NCBI GenBank assembly: GCA_030220185.1
Contig: JASPKZ010004560.1
Span: 62,001-126,000 of the forward strand
DNA: 64,000 nt
Source: Diploptera punctata
Lineage: Eukaryota > Arthropoda > Insecta > Blattodea > Blaberidae
Reading direction: 5' to 3'
The notes under the pieces are model-generated. The model searched no databases, was not told the origin of the DNA, and was given only the letters and a program-made list of their open reading frames with translations. A program made the position numbers and the translations under genes. Below, piece after piece: positions 31,721 through 43,160 of this stretch (its first letter is position 1; every line of letters begins with the position of its first letter).

Positions 31721-31797
31721 ATGAAATGTACATACTCTTCATATCAGCGTTTAATGGCGGTGAACGTTTACTTTAAAGGCGAATCTTACTTTGGATA

Positions 31798-31800
<3 letters not shown>

Positions 31801-31851
<51 letters not shown>
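31801..31851. repeat. (TA)n microsatellite
   Basis: Pure tract at the left border of the Tigger-like element, which would target TA. Confidence 0.95.
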
Positions 31852-31853
<2 letters not shown>

Positions 31854-32945
31854 AAACGCGTTTAATCCGGAACGTGAATAATGCGGAAATCTGTCCAATG
31901 TGAACAAATTTATTGGTCCCGGCAAATTAATAGTAGTTTTACGTGTATTTATTTTGTATACAACAGAATCTCTCCAACGCGGAAACGGAAGGATATTTCT
32001 ACACAATTCATGAAAATAAAAGTTTATAAGGCGGAAAGATAGAGAGAGAAATAAATTAGTTTCCACTTCATTCAATTCCCGTTAGGCGAATTAACAATAA
32101 GTTCCTGCCGCTGGGTGAAGTAGAGTTTCTTCCTGTATGTGGAATTTTCTTTCGGCCTCACTGCACACCCGTTTTGCGAAATACAGGTTCGTTTAACAAA
32201 AATTTGGCATGTGACATCTGTCTTACAAATAACCGGTGCACTGTAAAATCTTAAATTAGTTTAATATCTGAGACCGATTGTGAACGTCCCTGTTCTGAAT
32301 TTAAGGAATAAAGATGACTAAATCGTATGTATCATTGTCATTAAACGAAAAAGTGAAAAGTGAAAGTGATTGAAGATAAAGAAAAACTAACTCTCAGTAC
32401 GCGAAATAATGACTAAATTTAAATGTGGAAAACCCCAAGTTTATGAGATTTTAAAACACAAAGAAAAAATAATGAATGGATGGATGCAAGGAAATGGTTA
32501 AAAATGAAATGCTCTAGCTGTTGCTATATACCTAGGGAATAACGATTTTAAGGCATCTTCAGGTTGGTTGTGAACAATTTTAAAAGACGGCACAATGTAG
32601 TGTGGAATGAAATTTCCGGGGAATCAAAGGACATGGACGAAAGTGTAGTTAGTGAGTGGAAACCGAAACTTTAATAACCAGGATACGCGCCTAGGAGTCA
32701 TTTTTAACGCTGACGAAACGGTACTTCTTTTTTTCGCGCGTTACCGTCGCACTTGCTCGTACATACTATACTTAACTTTCCAACGGCGCGGCAGGTTAAC
32801 TACAATTAATCCAATGTATATAAAAATACATATATGATGTTCTATAAACTAATATTGGTTAATATTTTTTATAATGCGGAATGTTGTCTAATGTGGAAAA
32901 AATATATTGGTCCCATGCGATTCCGCTTTGAACAAGTTTTGCTGT
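31852..32945 (+). mobile_element. pogo/Tigger-like DNA transposon remnant
   Basis: About 1.1 kb. Ends (gtaaaacNNgttNaaNNcgga in both orientations) sit next to TA. The coding is broken: SYVSLSLNEKVKVIEDKEK then LTLSTREIMTKFKCGKPQVY and EILKHKEKIMN (about 32315-32490) is the N-terminal psq/CENP-B-type helix-turn-helix. ISGESKDMDESVVSEW and VIFNADETVLLFF (about 32605-32740) match the catalytic NADETGLF box holding the first Asp. The rest of the transposase is deleted. Confidence 0.7.
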
Positions 32946-33110
32946 ATATATTTACACATTTTTAAACAATGAAGGGATGAACATATAAGCAAAAATTTAG
33001 ATAAATAATTATTGTTATCAATTTTTTTCGATATATATATTCAATGTGATGACGAAGTAAGTGTAGGAATGATGTACATCCCTGAGTACATTTGATAGAG
33101 AATCCTGGAT

Positions 33111-33311
33111 GTGGATACAGATAGAGCTTTCCAAGTCCCTAGGGACCGCACTCCACCTTCATCGCCGTCCATTTCCTGGTTCTGGCAACGACGTTCTGTA
33201 TCCGGATACGATCCAATGTCGATACAACTTGCACCAAACCCAGCACATATCTTATATCCTCAAACATCATCATTCCAACTTTTAGCGGAACTGTATGAAC
33301 GAGAAATATGA
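33111..33311 (+). other. Unassigned 66-codon ORF
   Basis: A GC-richer open stretch with many Ser/Pro residues (RTPPSSPSISWFWQRRSVSG). No family recognised and no promoter or splice context seen. It could be an exon remnant or part of an unknown repeat. Confidence 0.15.
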
Positions 33312-33444
33312 CATACGTAAATTATCACTGAAGTATTATCGATTTTAACCCTTACATTGGCAAAACACTAATTTATCGTGTCAGTTATTTAAATGTTTCG
33401 GGCCGATTTGAAAATGAAATTATGCATAAATTTTTATTATTACG

Positions 33445-33560
33445 TACTAGCTAATATCCGGCGTGCTCTGCTACGCCTAAATAAATTAAACGTGTTTTAT
33501 GTTTAGTTTAATAAGTAAAAAGAAAAATAATTATAAATGTATATCGTAATTATTTTTAGA
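33445..33560 (+). repeat. Dispersed repeat R7, copy 2
   Basis: actagctaatatccggcgtg... matches 708-840. It is followed directly by R6, so the two may belong to one element. Confidence 0.45.
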
Positions 33561-33564
33561 TACT

Positions 33565-33815
33565 CCGAGCTGATTATCCGGCGTTGCCCGGTCTTCATGG
33601 CTTCAATGAGTTAAAAGATAAAAATGGTTATTATGAGTTATCCGTAAAATAATACCTGCCGTACGCTACCCAGGAATCTAGTCATCTCGATTTTCATGGC
33701 ATCAATGAGCTGAAAGTTAAAAATTGTTATTTTAAGTTATTCATAAAAGATAGACATGTGCTGTCGTGGACTTTTTTTATAGAATTCTTAGATATTCAAT
33801 TCTGTTTACATTAAT
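33565..33815 (-). repeat. Dispersed repeat R6, second locus
   Basis: Mirror of 30600-30850: two units with 'atggNatcaatgagctgaaa' and 'gttattNtNagttatNc'. Starts with ccggcgttgcccggt. Confidence 0.55.
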
Positions 33816-33834
33816 TTGTTCAGGGACAGATTGT

Positions 33835-33979
33835 GCCTAAAAGTGTCCTGACATTTGTCTTACAGGTGAGGAAAAACTCGGAAAAAAATCATCCAGGAAA
33901 CTTGTCCCGACCGGGGATAGAACCCGGACCCGTTGCGTGATAAGGCAGCACACTACCTCGAGACCGCAGCGGTGGACAT
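33835..33979 (-). mobile_element. SINE-A head and body, tail lost
   Basis: Reverse copy from ggtggac (33971-33977) through aagacaaatgtcagg, truncated there. Confidence 0.8.
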
Positions 33980-34591
33980 AAACAATTCTTAGGATCTTTG
34001 TTACTTAGTCGAAGAATGTTTTGATTATATCTAAAAATATATTTTTATAAAGTCACATTTTCGCAAAATATATCTCAATGAATATGTAGGGGATTTTCTA
34101 TCCATTTCTCATTACCAGGGATATAAGTTATTTAATTTGATATATAGAAATGAAATGAATTGAATTTTTCCATTCAAAAAAGCAGAAAGAATTTCCCCAA
34201 GAGGTACGTAGCAAGCAATAAATGTTAGGTTGCCATGGAAACCCGATGTGATGCTTTTTACATAACGTAATATTAGTTCCAGCTGCAGTGGTACCAATTG
34301 TATGTACACAGCACGCTAATAAAATACCTTTCATTCTAAACGGTCAATACTGCCTGCATTCAATTTTATTGCGTTTTCGCTTTATAATAGCATGGATATT
34401 TATTGCTTGGCGTACATTCATTCTGGGCGAAATGTATTTGTTCAATACTTTATTTTATCGCTTGCATTTATGCCTGTATTTAATAAATAATTTATATATT
34501 AAAAACTATTGTAAAATCCTGTGTTTAAATATGTTTTAACGAAATGCATAATACAACTCACTGGATGTACTATCAAACTTGGATGATTAAT
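33980..34591. other. No feature seen
   Basis: Short ORFs only; no recognised sequence. Confidence 0.5.
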
Positions 34592-34690
34592 GTTTTATTT
34601 AATGTTTTATTTATTTTATCTGATGGAGTTAAGACCGTAACGTTTTCTCTTCCACTTCACCAGGGTAAAATTATACATATAATAACAATT
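34592..34690 (-). mobile_element. LINE 3' UTR scrap
   Basis: tttatttattttatctgatg then gagttaagacc and ttccacttcaccagg. The same family as 22295-22390. Confidence 0.5.
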
Positions 34691-34699
34691 ATGAATTAT

Positions 34700-35005
34700 C
34701 TACAGCTTGATTAAAAAAATGACCTCACTAAAAGGCATTAGGAGGCCCTTGGGATAGTGCGAGGTTTGGGTTCTCACTTTTTCTAGACAATCTCCACTTG
34801 ATGTCAGCTCTGTATGACAGCCGCCTTTACCCCCAGAACAAGCATCTGGTACTCATGTTTGTTAGAGGCTGAGTCTACTCCAGGGCCGTCGTGTCACTAG
34901 AAGGGTTGGTTGAGTCAGTTTCAACCCCCCCCCCAGGATTCGAATCCTCAATCTCCCGGTTTGTAGCATATTGCTTTAAGCAACTACGCTATGGCGTGTC
35001 CCCAG
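34700..35005 (-). mobile_element. SINE with tRNA-like head (type E)
   Basis: Reverse head at 34925-35005: ggacacgccatagcgtagtt then ggattcgaatcctgg (B box). An unrelated ~220-bp body follows. The T-arm region has run into a C/G homopolymer (34926-34933). Single copy here. Confidence 0.55.
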
Positions 35006-35059
35006 ATTACACAATATACAGATGACAAGGAAAGAACAAAACATTTTAAAATAATAACA

Positions 35060-35060
<1 letters not shown>

Positions 35061-35102
<42 letters not shown>
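35061..35102. repeat. (AAT)n microsatellite
   Basis: Simple tract at the 3' end of the SINE-A that follows, consistent with its tail. Confidence 0.9.
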
Positions 35103-35104
<2 letters not shown>

Positions 35105-35798
35105 TCAATCCATAGTAATTCTTCCCGAAGGCAGGTTCTTCACTGCAATCATAGCATTTTCATGCTATGCTTGCAGCTTTACTAGGAAATGTAGGTGTGG
35201 TAGCTTCCCGTCCCGCGCCGTAGCCGAGCGGTTAAGGTAGGAAGCCTTGGCGCAGAGCTACGGGACTTGCGCTGGTTCGAGTCTCCATGGGGGAAGAAAT
35301 TTTCTCGTGGTATTTCGGCCAGTATGGGACCGGTGCCCACTCAGCATCGTGAGGCAATTGGGTAGCTACAATAAGTAGCGGCTCCAGGTTGAGGAACCAG
35401 CTATAACGGCTGGGGGACTCGACATGCTAACCACATGTCACCCCTACACTGGCTGTTGATCATCTACCTCTGTGATTGACACATGTGGATGTGAAGGGCC
35501 AGCAGCTGGCTGGTAAAAGGGCAACCGCTGAAAAGTGAAAAGACCCTCAATCGGTAATCGGTAGCTTCCCGTTGCTTTCCACACCAGTGAAGGATGATGA
35601 TGATGATGATGATGATGGTAATGATAAGGATGATGATGATGGCCATATGATTTCAGGGACCGTTTGGGTCTTAAAGTTTTCCTGACATTTGTCTTACAGG
35701 TGAGAAAAAAACCCGATAAAAACCTCGACCAGAAAAACTGCCCCGACCGGAGATGCGTGACAAGGCAGCACGCTACCTCGAGATCACAGCGGTGGACA
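35103..35798 (-). mobile_element. SINE-A (tail 2) carrying a nested SINE-B
   Basis: Reverse SINE-A, with its head end at 35797 and tail end at 35103, opened at ggtagcttcccg by the + strand SINE-B. A (GAT)n stretch fills part of the body at 35597-35640. Confidence 0.85.
35211..35559 (+). mobile_element. SINE-B, full length, with 12-bp TSD
   Basis: The head cgccgtagccgagcggttaa...gctggttcgagtc resembles tRNA-Leu/Ser. The 349-bp unit is flanked by ggtagcttcccg at 35199-35210 and 35560-35571. The best SINE-B copy in the window and the reference for the others. Confidence 0.85.
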
Positions 35799-35929
35799 TG
35801 TAATAATAATAGTAACTTATAATTTGATTAAATAATTGGCTTGATGAAGAATGTGCTAAATATAAATGAATATTAAAAATATACCTATAACTATGGTTAT
35901 ATATTATATTGTAAGGACATTTTTAGTGA
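35799..35929. other. Short AT-rich link
   Basis: Nothing recognised. Confidence 0.4.
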
Positions 35930-36420
35930 GTTTTTAACTGTTTTGAGTCGGACAGTCCTTGCCATAAGAGAGGAAGGAATTCCAGAGTCGGGTGGCTGAA
36001 ATAAAGAACGATGAGGAATAGTGAGACGTTCAATGTAGAAGTACAGCTATTATTCTCTCGAATGTATGTTTAAGTTATGGTGGGAAGATAGTGAATGGAA
36101 ACGACTATAAATATAAAGGTGTGATGAGGTGGACAAAGTATATTGTATACGGTGCAGAGGCAATGTATCTTCCGCCTGTCTTCTAATCGGAGCCGAGACA
36201 ACATTTCAAATGTTATGTGATCTGATTTACGTAGGTTGCATATATAACGTAAGAATTTTGAACTCCTTGCAGTCTTTGTCCGAATGTGATACTCATGTCG
36301 GTTAAGAGTAAGTCACAATAATCGAAATGCTGCATAATCAAATTTGAGATAAACGTTTTTTTTTTCATTAACAGGGGAGGAAATTTTCCAAACGTTTTGA
36401 ATAATGAAAGGTTCATGACT
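35930..36420 (-). mobile_element. Jockey-like LINE C-terminal fragment
   Basis: Reverse frames: FGKFPPLLMKKKTFISNLIM, QHFDYCDLLLTDMSI, LQGVQNSYVIY, and further on ISATRLWNSFLSYGKD. This is the conserved order (KK.LI..LI..HFDYCD...LQ..QN; then ..RLWNSLP) of jockey/CR1-type RT C-termini. Frameshifted. Confidence 0.65.
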
Positions 36421-36500
36421 GCGCGGTCATTAACTTTCCACTCATCCCTATCCTGAGCTAATAATTTTCAGTCATTTCCTGTGTAATTAATTTCCTTCAT
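36421..36500 (-). mobile_element. RTE-1 3' scrap
   Basis: ctcatccctatcctgagcta then cagtcatttcctgtgtaatt in reverse equals the LAQDRD / YTGNDW region of RTE-1. Confidence 0.55.
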
Positions 36501-36534
36501 ATCATGCATAATAATAATAATCAACATCATCATT

Positions 36535-36705
36535 ATTCGGAATCATCACAGCTGCCGCCGTCTTCCGGAAACCAAATCCCACTCCTCTCTTTCCATGCAT
36601 TGATTTTTCTCCAATCCTCTGTGAATCATAATCGCTTATACACCACTTATCCAGGTTTTCTTTGGTCTTCCTTTCTTCTTTGTTTCCATTGGAATCCATT
36701 CAGTA
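36535..36705 (-). mobile_element. LINE-C-like C-terminal fragment
   Basis: Reverse frames EWIPMETKKKGRPKKTW then FTEDWRKINAWKEEWDLVSG, the GRPKKTW...DR..W end of LINE-C-like proteins. Confidence 0.55.
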
Positions 36706-36711
36706 ATAATG

Positions 36712-36772
<61 letters not shown>
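36705..36772. repeat. (TAA)n microsatellite
   Basis: Pure tract abutting the SINE-A head. Confidence 0.95.
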
Positions 36773-36773
<1 letters not shown>

Positions 36774-37145
36774 GTCCACCGCTGTGGTCTCGAGGTAGCG
36801 TGCTGCCTTGTCACACAGCGGGCCCGGGTTCGATCCCCGCTTGGGACAAGTTTCCTGGGTGAGGTTTTTTTCGGGGTTTTTCCTCACCTGTAAGACAAAT
36901 GTCAGGATACTTTAAGGCCCAAACGGTCCCCGAACATCATCTGGCCATCATTATCATCAATATCATATTCACCTCATTAAATTAAATTAAGTTTAAGGCC
37001 TCTCCTGGCGCATTATTACCCATCGTCATCACCCATTATATCATTGGGACAGCGTAACCCTGCCTTCCAGGCGCCCCAACCTCAGAAGTGGGTTATAATA
37101 CGCGAATGCCAGGAGAGAATATCTGCAATGTTGAATGACAAATAA
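36774..37145 (+). mobile_element. SINE-A, full length, tail type 1
   Basis: gtccaccgctgtggtctcga head, canonical B box GGTTCGATCCCC, body, then tail 1 (ctctcctggcg ... tgccaggagagaat). One of the best copies. Confidence 0.9.
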
Positions 37146-37192
37146 GTGGAATTGAACAAAAAAAATAATGATAATAATAATACTACTACTAC

Positions 37193-38683
37193 TCACTGGC
37201 ACTATCGAACCCGTAGGTTCATGGCCGCACGGACGTACGCTCTCCATACATCCCTATCCTGAGCTAATGCTTTCCAATCATTCCCTGTATAATCTACTTC
37301 CCTCAAATCATAGTTAATGTTATTTTCCCACCTCATTCTTGGTCTACCAACTGGGCGTCTTCCCTCTGGCTTTCCTACAACAAGCTTCCATGCAAGTCTT
37401 TCATTCCCCATACGTGCAACATGGCCTGCCCATCGCAGTCTACGAGACTTAACTGTTCTTATTATATCTGGCTTCCTATAAAGACCATGTAGTTCACTGT
37501 TATGTAGTCCTCTCCATTCACCTGTCTCTTCATCTCTCTTTGGTCCAAAAATTTTCCTAAGTACTTTATTCTCAAATACTTTTAATCTCCTTTCCTCCCT
37601 TAAAGTAAGAGTCCATGTTTAGCATCCATATAATATAACTGGTAGAATAATAGTTTTATATATTTTCAGTTTAACGTTTTTTGAAAGGAGTTGGGACATC
37701 AAGAGTCTCTGCAATGCATAATAGCATGCATTTCCAGAATTGAGCCTATGTTTAATTTCTTTGTGCATCTCATTCTTATTTGTGATTATTGTTCCTAGGT
37801 ATTTGAATTCAGCACTTCCTCAAAATTTCCCTCATTTGTCATTAGCTGTCCAGTTCCATTATACATTGAATTTCTACGTGTGACCATATAATTAGTTTTA
37901 TTGATATTTACTTCCAAACCTAATGTCTTGGTGTTACTCAACAGTGTGTGGGTATTGTCGTTTAGTATCTCCTCGCTATCGGCCAACAATACTACATCAT
38001 CAGCATAAACTAACAGCTTATTAATACCATTGAGTTGTAAGCCTTCCTCATTCTCCAAAGATTTAATGGCATGGTCTAGTACAAAATTAAATAGTAGAGG
38101 AGATAGTGCATCTCCTTGCTTGAACCCATTCTGGATTTCAAAAGTGTCCGAAAACTGTTTGCCTACACGCACCCTACTCTTTGTGCCATTTAGGCACATT
38201 CGTATAAGTCTAACTAACTTTTTAGGAATTCCGAACTCCAGCAGGATACTATATAACTTCTCCCTCTTAATTGAATCATATGCTTTTTTGAAGTCTACAT
38301 ATAGTTGATGTACAGTACCATTATATTCCCATTTCTTTTCTAAAATCTGTCTTATACTAAAAATCTGATCTGTTGTAGACCTGTTTCTTCTAAATGCACA
38401 TTGATGATCTCCTAGAATGTCATCAATATAGGGAGTAAGTCTGCTTACTAATATATTAGTTAGAATTTTGTACGAAGTTGAAAGTAATGAGATGCCCCTG
38501 TAGTTGTTGCAGTCAGTTTTATCTCCTTTCTTGTAAATTGGTACGATAATTGATTCCTTCCATTCGTCTGGAAGAGCTTCTTTTTCCCAAATCCTACTAA
38601 GCAACCAGCGTATCTTGTCCATCAATTTTTCTCCCCCTGATTTTATCAGTTCTGCTGGGATCTCATCTGAACCTGATGCTTAT
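37193..38683 (-). mobile_element. RTE-like non-LTR retrotransposon (RTE-1), RT and C-terminus, 5'-truncated
   Basis: The longest LINE copy here. Coding starts in mid-protein at about 38680 (SGSDEIPAELIKSGGEKLMD) and is open as 276 codons from the Met at 38625. RT motifs in order: DCNNYRGISLLSTSYKIL, HQCAFRRNRSTTDQIFSIRQ, LYVDFKKAYDSI (first catalytic Asp), GFKQGDALSPLLFNFVL, and VYADDVVLLA (YADD at 37996-38007). At about 37800 the frame breaks. The thumb (RLRVFENKVLRKIFGPKRDE) and the end RRLRWAGHVARMGNERLAWK, GRRPVGRPRMRWENN and LREVDYTGNDWKALAQD follow in other frames. The endonuclease domain is lost. The 3' end (actatcgaacccgtaggttc in reverse) runs into a (TAG/TAT)n tail, as in RTE-clade elements. 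RTE assignment is by motif style and is inference. Confidence 0.85.
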
Positions 38684-38689
38684 AATAAC

Positions 38690-38984
38690 AACAATTATAA
38701 TTATAATAATACAATAATAGTAGGTGCAATGAAAACAATGATAGTGATATTACATCCCATTTTGGACTCTGGCTACTTCCAATATCTTTTCTTCATTCGT
38801 CTCCGTCCATAATTCGTATTTTCCATCTTCTTTATGGTTACTAGGCATCAGAAGAGTCCTTAAAGTTAAACTTAGTCTAAGTCCAGACCAAAACATCTGT
38901 GATCAGAACGGGAATCGAAACCGGGACCTTATGATATGTAGTCGTAAGACATGACTCTAGCCCAAGATGGTGGGGAATACGATA
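38690..38984. other. No gene; possible tRNA-like scrap
   Basis: At about 38895-38975 in reverse there is a B-box-like ggtttcgattccc with flanking stems, too weak to call. Confidence 0.3.
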
Positions 38985-39260
38985 TATTGCGCATAGACTG
39001 TCTGATAAAAATTCCAAACTTTGAGAGAAGTTTGGATGACAAAAATCCCTGTATTGAATAATAGCATTGGTTTCCAGAATTGAGCCTAAGTTTAATTTGT
39101 TTCTGCTCCTTATTTATATTTCTGACTATTGTTTCTGGGTATTTAAATTCAGCCACTTCTTCACATTTTTTTCTTATTTTTCGTTAATTATTCATTTTCA
39201 TTATATAATGTATTTCTAAGTGTTAGTATGTATTTTGTTTTTTATATTTATTTCTAGCCC
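38985..39260 (-). mobile_element. RTE-1 thumb fragment
   Basis: Reverse frame MAEFKYPETIVRNIN, KEQKQIKLRLNSGNQCYYS, IQGFLSSKLLSKFGIF. It lies head to head with the next RTE-1 fragment. Confidence 0.65.
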
Positions 39261-39294
39261 TAGATTTTTGGTGTTAACAAATAAATTCCACAGA

Positions 39295-39835
39295 GAATAT
39301 TGAATAATATATTACGGCAGGGGCTTTTGTCGTCCCAACTTCTCTAAAAAAACATAAAACTGAAAATATATAAAACTGTTATTCCCCCAGTTATATTATA
39401 TGAATGCGAAACATGAACTCTTCCTTTAAGGGAGGAGAAAATATTACGAGTATTTGATAATAACATTAGGAAAATCCAAGGAGTGATTTTGGAAATTAAC
39501 ACGATGAAAATCATACAAATTATGATTAAGAAGAAGAAGATTATGAAAATTTATGGAGATGAACAGACAGGTGAATGTATAAGACAACTTGAAAGTGAGC
39601 AACACGATATTTATAGGAAACCAGATATAAGAACAGTTAAATGTCGCAAACTTCGATGGGCAGGACATGTGGCGCGATTGGGGAATGAAAAATTAAAGGG
39701 AAAGCGCCTAGTAGGCAGACCAATAATGAGGTGGGTGAATAATATTAACCATTATTTGAGGGAAGTAGATTATACAGGAGAAAACATTAGCTCATGAATT
39801 TACGGGTTCGATCATGCCAGTGAGTTACAGAGTTA
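39295..39835 (+). mobile_element. RTE-1 3' fragment
   Basis: Runs from aacttctctaaaaaaacat to the family end (atcatgccagtgagtta). Readable pieces: YRKPDIRTVKCRKLRWAGHV, LKGKRLVGRPIMRWVNNINH, LREVDYTGE. Confidence 0.7.
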
Positions 39836-39929
39836 TATTGAATAATAATGCAGTTTATTAATGACATCATCCAAAATTGGAAAAGTAATGTTAATGCAAG
39901 TATAAGAATGGACCGTTTTAAAATATTAA

Positions 39930-40645
39930 ATGTTTAATGTATGCTAACGATGTGGTTATTATTCAAGAAAATGAAAATAATTTGCAGCACTCTTTACATC
40001 AATTAAATCAGTTATGCCAAGAATATAATTTTAAAATATCAAAAGAAAAAACAAAAATAATGGCATTTTGGGGAAACTAACATATAAGATCAAAAATCGT
40101 AATAGACAACAAACCTCTGGAACAAGTAACAAATTTTAATTATTTGTAATTTTTCTATAAACACAAAAACTGAAAGAGACGTAAATGTGAAACTGTAAAG
40201 ATTTGAAATGATATATGGAACTATTCATTACACTATTAAAGAACAAAACAAGAAGAGATACTAGATTGAAGTTTTATAAAACATTGACAGTTCCTACATT
40301 ACTTTATGGGAGCGAAACTTGGGTAATGACCAAAAAAATTGCAAAGTAGAATACAAAGCGTAGAAATGAGCTTCCTTAGAAGAACAAAAGGCTGCACAAG
40401 ATGGATCGGATAAAGAATGAAGACATAAGAACAGAGTTAAATATATACCCATTGAATGAGAAAATCAAAGAATATAGAGAGATATGGTTTACACATGTAG
40501 AAAGAATGAATGTAACAAGATTACCAAGAGCGGTATTTAACTACAAGCCAAGAGGTTCAAAGAATTTAGGAAGGCCAGTGAAAAGATGTACAGAACAACT
40601 GTGAGGCGAAACAGACAATTTTTGCCTAGCTCGTGAAGTGAAGAA
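39930..40645 (+). mobile_element. LINE-B RT end and C-terminus
   Basis: Pieces in order: MYANDVVIIQENENN (YADD-type box as YAND), ISKEKTKIMAFWGN, TIKEQNKKRYxIEVL-like decay, FYKTLTVPTLLYGSETWV, KGCTRMDRIKNEDIRTELNI, RLPRAVFNYKPRGSKNLGRP. The ORF at 40401-40604 is the open C-terminal part. Confidence 0.7.
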
Positions 40646-41104
40646 GAAGAAGAATAATGCCGTTATGCAATTGCACTGAAGTTGAAGTTTCTGCATAACG
40701 TGTATTTTTATTTTTTTGAAACTTTTCTCTCGTCTTTGAATATTTTTTTAGGGTTAGGGTGTACCTCATCCCAGTCACAGGAGCTCGCGTATGAAAATTG
40801 ATGTATTGGATTTTCGCAGAACTTTCTGCTCTTGCTATTTATGAAGTTACACAGGGAAAAAAAATGTTAGGTAAGCATTTTACGTTTTGACCAGGTAATA
40901 ACTTTTTGTGTGTGTATTCGTTACCAACGTTTGAAACCTTTACTTCAACATATGAAATCCAACTTCCAACGCAACTTTTTGTTGTGAATAAAAATAATCA
41001 AGTTATAAGCTCATTATAAAATTGAAAAGCAGCCACAATTTTGTTATGTTTTTTCTTTCGTGAGGTCATGTTCCAGGATTAGATTAAGCCTTGTTTGCTA
41101 TACA
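40646..41104. other. No feature seen
   Basis: Nothing recognised. Confidence 0.5.
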
Positions 41105-41330
41105 GGGTGATTCTGTAAGAGCGTGCAGAAATTAAACAGAACGTAAGGCATACTCCACTGAACAATTAGAGGTAGGGAACATAGAGTCGGAGAAGTCAGC
41201 CTATGGAAGTAAACTTGTCTATTACATTGTCTACACTAATTTCGAGCTAAGTTTCAGTTGTACAGTAAATAAAGTTGCGTAACATATTAATGCGCCTGTT
41301 TCGTCTATTGGGGGAATCATAGTAGCTACT
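41105..41330 (+). mobile_element. Tc1/mariner-type end, solo
   Basis: TA followed by CAGGGTGATTCTGTAAGAGC, like the 17396 element's terminus in its first ten bases. No matching inverted end was found downstream. Confidence 0.35.
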
Positions 41331-41691
41331 ATATTTAATCGCCGTATGACTGAATCACGTATCATAGGAACATTGTTCATAAACAGCATCACATTTTAAG
41401 GGACATAAAAATAAATGCAATATATGATGGTACTAACAAATAGGAACTCAGTCCATTTATTATTTATTTATCATAAGTAATGCCACAAATTATTTCAAAT
41501 TTATCTAGAAAATTTGGAAATCAAGAGTTGCATTTGTTAGAAATATTTAACGAATAAAATTAAGCTATTTACTCATAAATCATTATTTAAATATAGTTAT
41601 TTTAAAATATTTATATATTTATTGTAAACGCCGATGTTTGAAAACAAATGAGAAACGTTCTGTTTCATTTGTTCATTACTGCAACCAGATC

Positions 41692-42058
41692 ATATCGCAC
41701 TGTCTAATTCTCTTATTTAAGATCCTACATACCTCGATTGCCAAATATTTGTCATCCCATTTCCAGTATCTATCCTCAAACCATAACTTAAACACAAGAT
41801 CACAACATAGTCTCTTACTTAATATACCGCAACATAGGACATCACATCACTGCATGTCATATACCATCTTCACTTCTCGCAACTGGAATTCTCTATTACA
41901 AGAAATAAGGGGCTGCCGGACATTGGCATCTTTTAAAAGAAATCTAAATTCATATTTGCTCTAACCTCGACTTCATTATTACCCAGTGTAAGGTATATAT
42001 ATTAATTGGTGTTTCTCGTATAATTTATCATATTTATATTATTATTATTATTATTATG

Positions 42059-42090
<32 letters not shown>

Positions 42091-42276
42091 CGTATCATTA
42101 TTTTATTACCCTATAAAATGTTGTTTGCACATGAAATTTGCTTTGCTACATTTATTGTATCTTTAACTGTTTATAATTAGTATAGTGTATATCTATAATT
42201 GTCAAATATTTATTTGTATTTCTGCTGGTTGAGTGGAAGAGAGGGCCTTGTGGCCTTAACTCTACCAGAATAAATA

Positions 42277-42337
<61 letters not shown>

Positions 42338-42338
42338 G
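41692..42338 (+). mobile_element. Jockey/CR1-like LINE 3' end inserted in R1
   Basis: An open 108-codon tail: LLFKILHTSIAKYLSSHFQY, LSSNHNLNTRSQHSLLLNIP, SRNWNSLLQEIRGCRTLASF, KRNLNSYLL, stop. A ~370-bp 3' UTR follows with an internal (TTA)n and the end taactctaccagaataaata, then a (TTA)n tail at 42281-42338. Confidence 0.75.
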
Positions 42339-42537
42339 CCAAATAGAATCGCAATATTGTAAGAATGCACCCTAGTGGAGTAAAAATAAAACACATTATT
42401 ACAGGTTATTAATTAATTTCTGATGTCCTATGATGTAAATATGTCAATTATATTTTTCTGCAACGTTAATTCCTGGGAAATAATATGTTTAAGAAAGTGG
42501 AAACAGTGGTGTCTTTTTTAAAAGGTATAATCAATGG

Positions 42538-42950
42538 AATCGGCCGCGGTGGACTAGTGGTGATGTTCCTTGCCTCTGGTACCGAGGGTCGCGGGTTCAA
42601 ACCCGGCCGGGGTCGATGGATTTTTAGGATGGAAAAATCCAAGGAGCAAGTCCTCCAGGAGGGACTTTAAGCCGTGGGTCCCGAGTCTGAAGATTTTCAG
42701 GCTCGTAAAAGATCCTTAAGCCTGAATGAAAAGGCCTCTAAGCAAAATTTACCGAATTTTCCCGTCCTAGTACCACCTTGGTTTCGTAGATGTCTATAGG
42801 AGGCGGAACGCTGACCACGGACCACTCAAATGACATCTATACGAAAACAAGTGTAACTAAATTAGTATGTTTCAAATTCTTTCCTGTAGGGGAGAGCGCC
42901 TAAATTTCTGTTAAGGGAAACGTGGGCTTTAATAATAAAAAAATAAATAT
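42538..42950 (+). mobile_element. SINE-C, full length, with 10-bp TSD
   Basis: Head cggccgcggtggactagtgg, B box GGTTCAAACCC, body with aagcaNaatttaccg. The 413-bp unit sits between copies of taatcaatgg at 42528-42537 and 42951-42960 and ends in an A-rich run. Confidence 0.8.
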
Positions 42951-43160
42951 TAATCAATGGCAACGAATGTTTTTCTATTATATCTCGCAAGGAGAATCTG
43001 GTTACATTCGTGCACTATATATACAATCTGGGAGCTACTTGACGAAATGAAACTGATAAAATCGAGGTGAAAAACGACTGTGATTGGTTGTAAATCAAAA
43101 ATTCATTGAAATGTGATTAGTCATTGACTCCCATTTGGAACATGGGTTAAATAATCACAT

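Larger units (their letters stand above)
41500..43160 (+). mobile_element. R1 element, copy 3, split twice
   Basis: R1 sequence at 41500-41691, 42339-42537 and 42951-43160 is collinear with copy 2 (43712-44412). The gaps are filled by a jockey/CR1-like LINE and by SINE-C. Confidence 0.75.

Noticed and set aside
38690..38984. tRNA-like sequence near 38895-38975
   Set aside because: Only the T-arm region looks right; acceptor and D arm do not pair convincingly.
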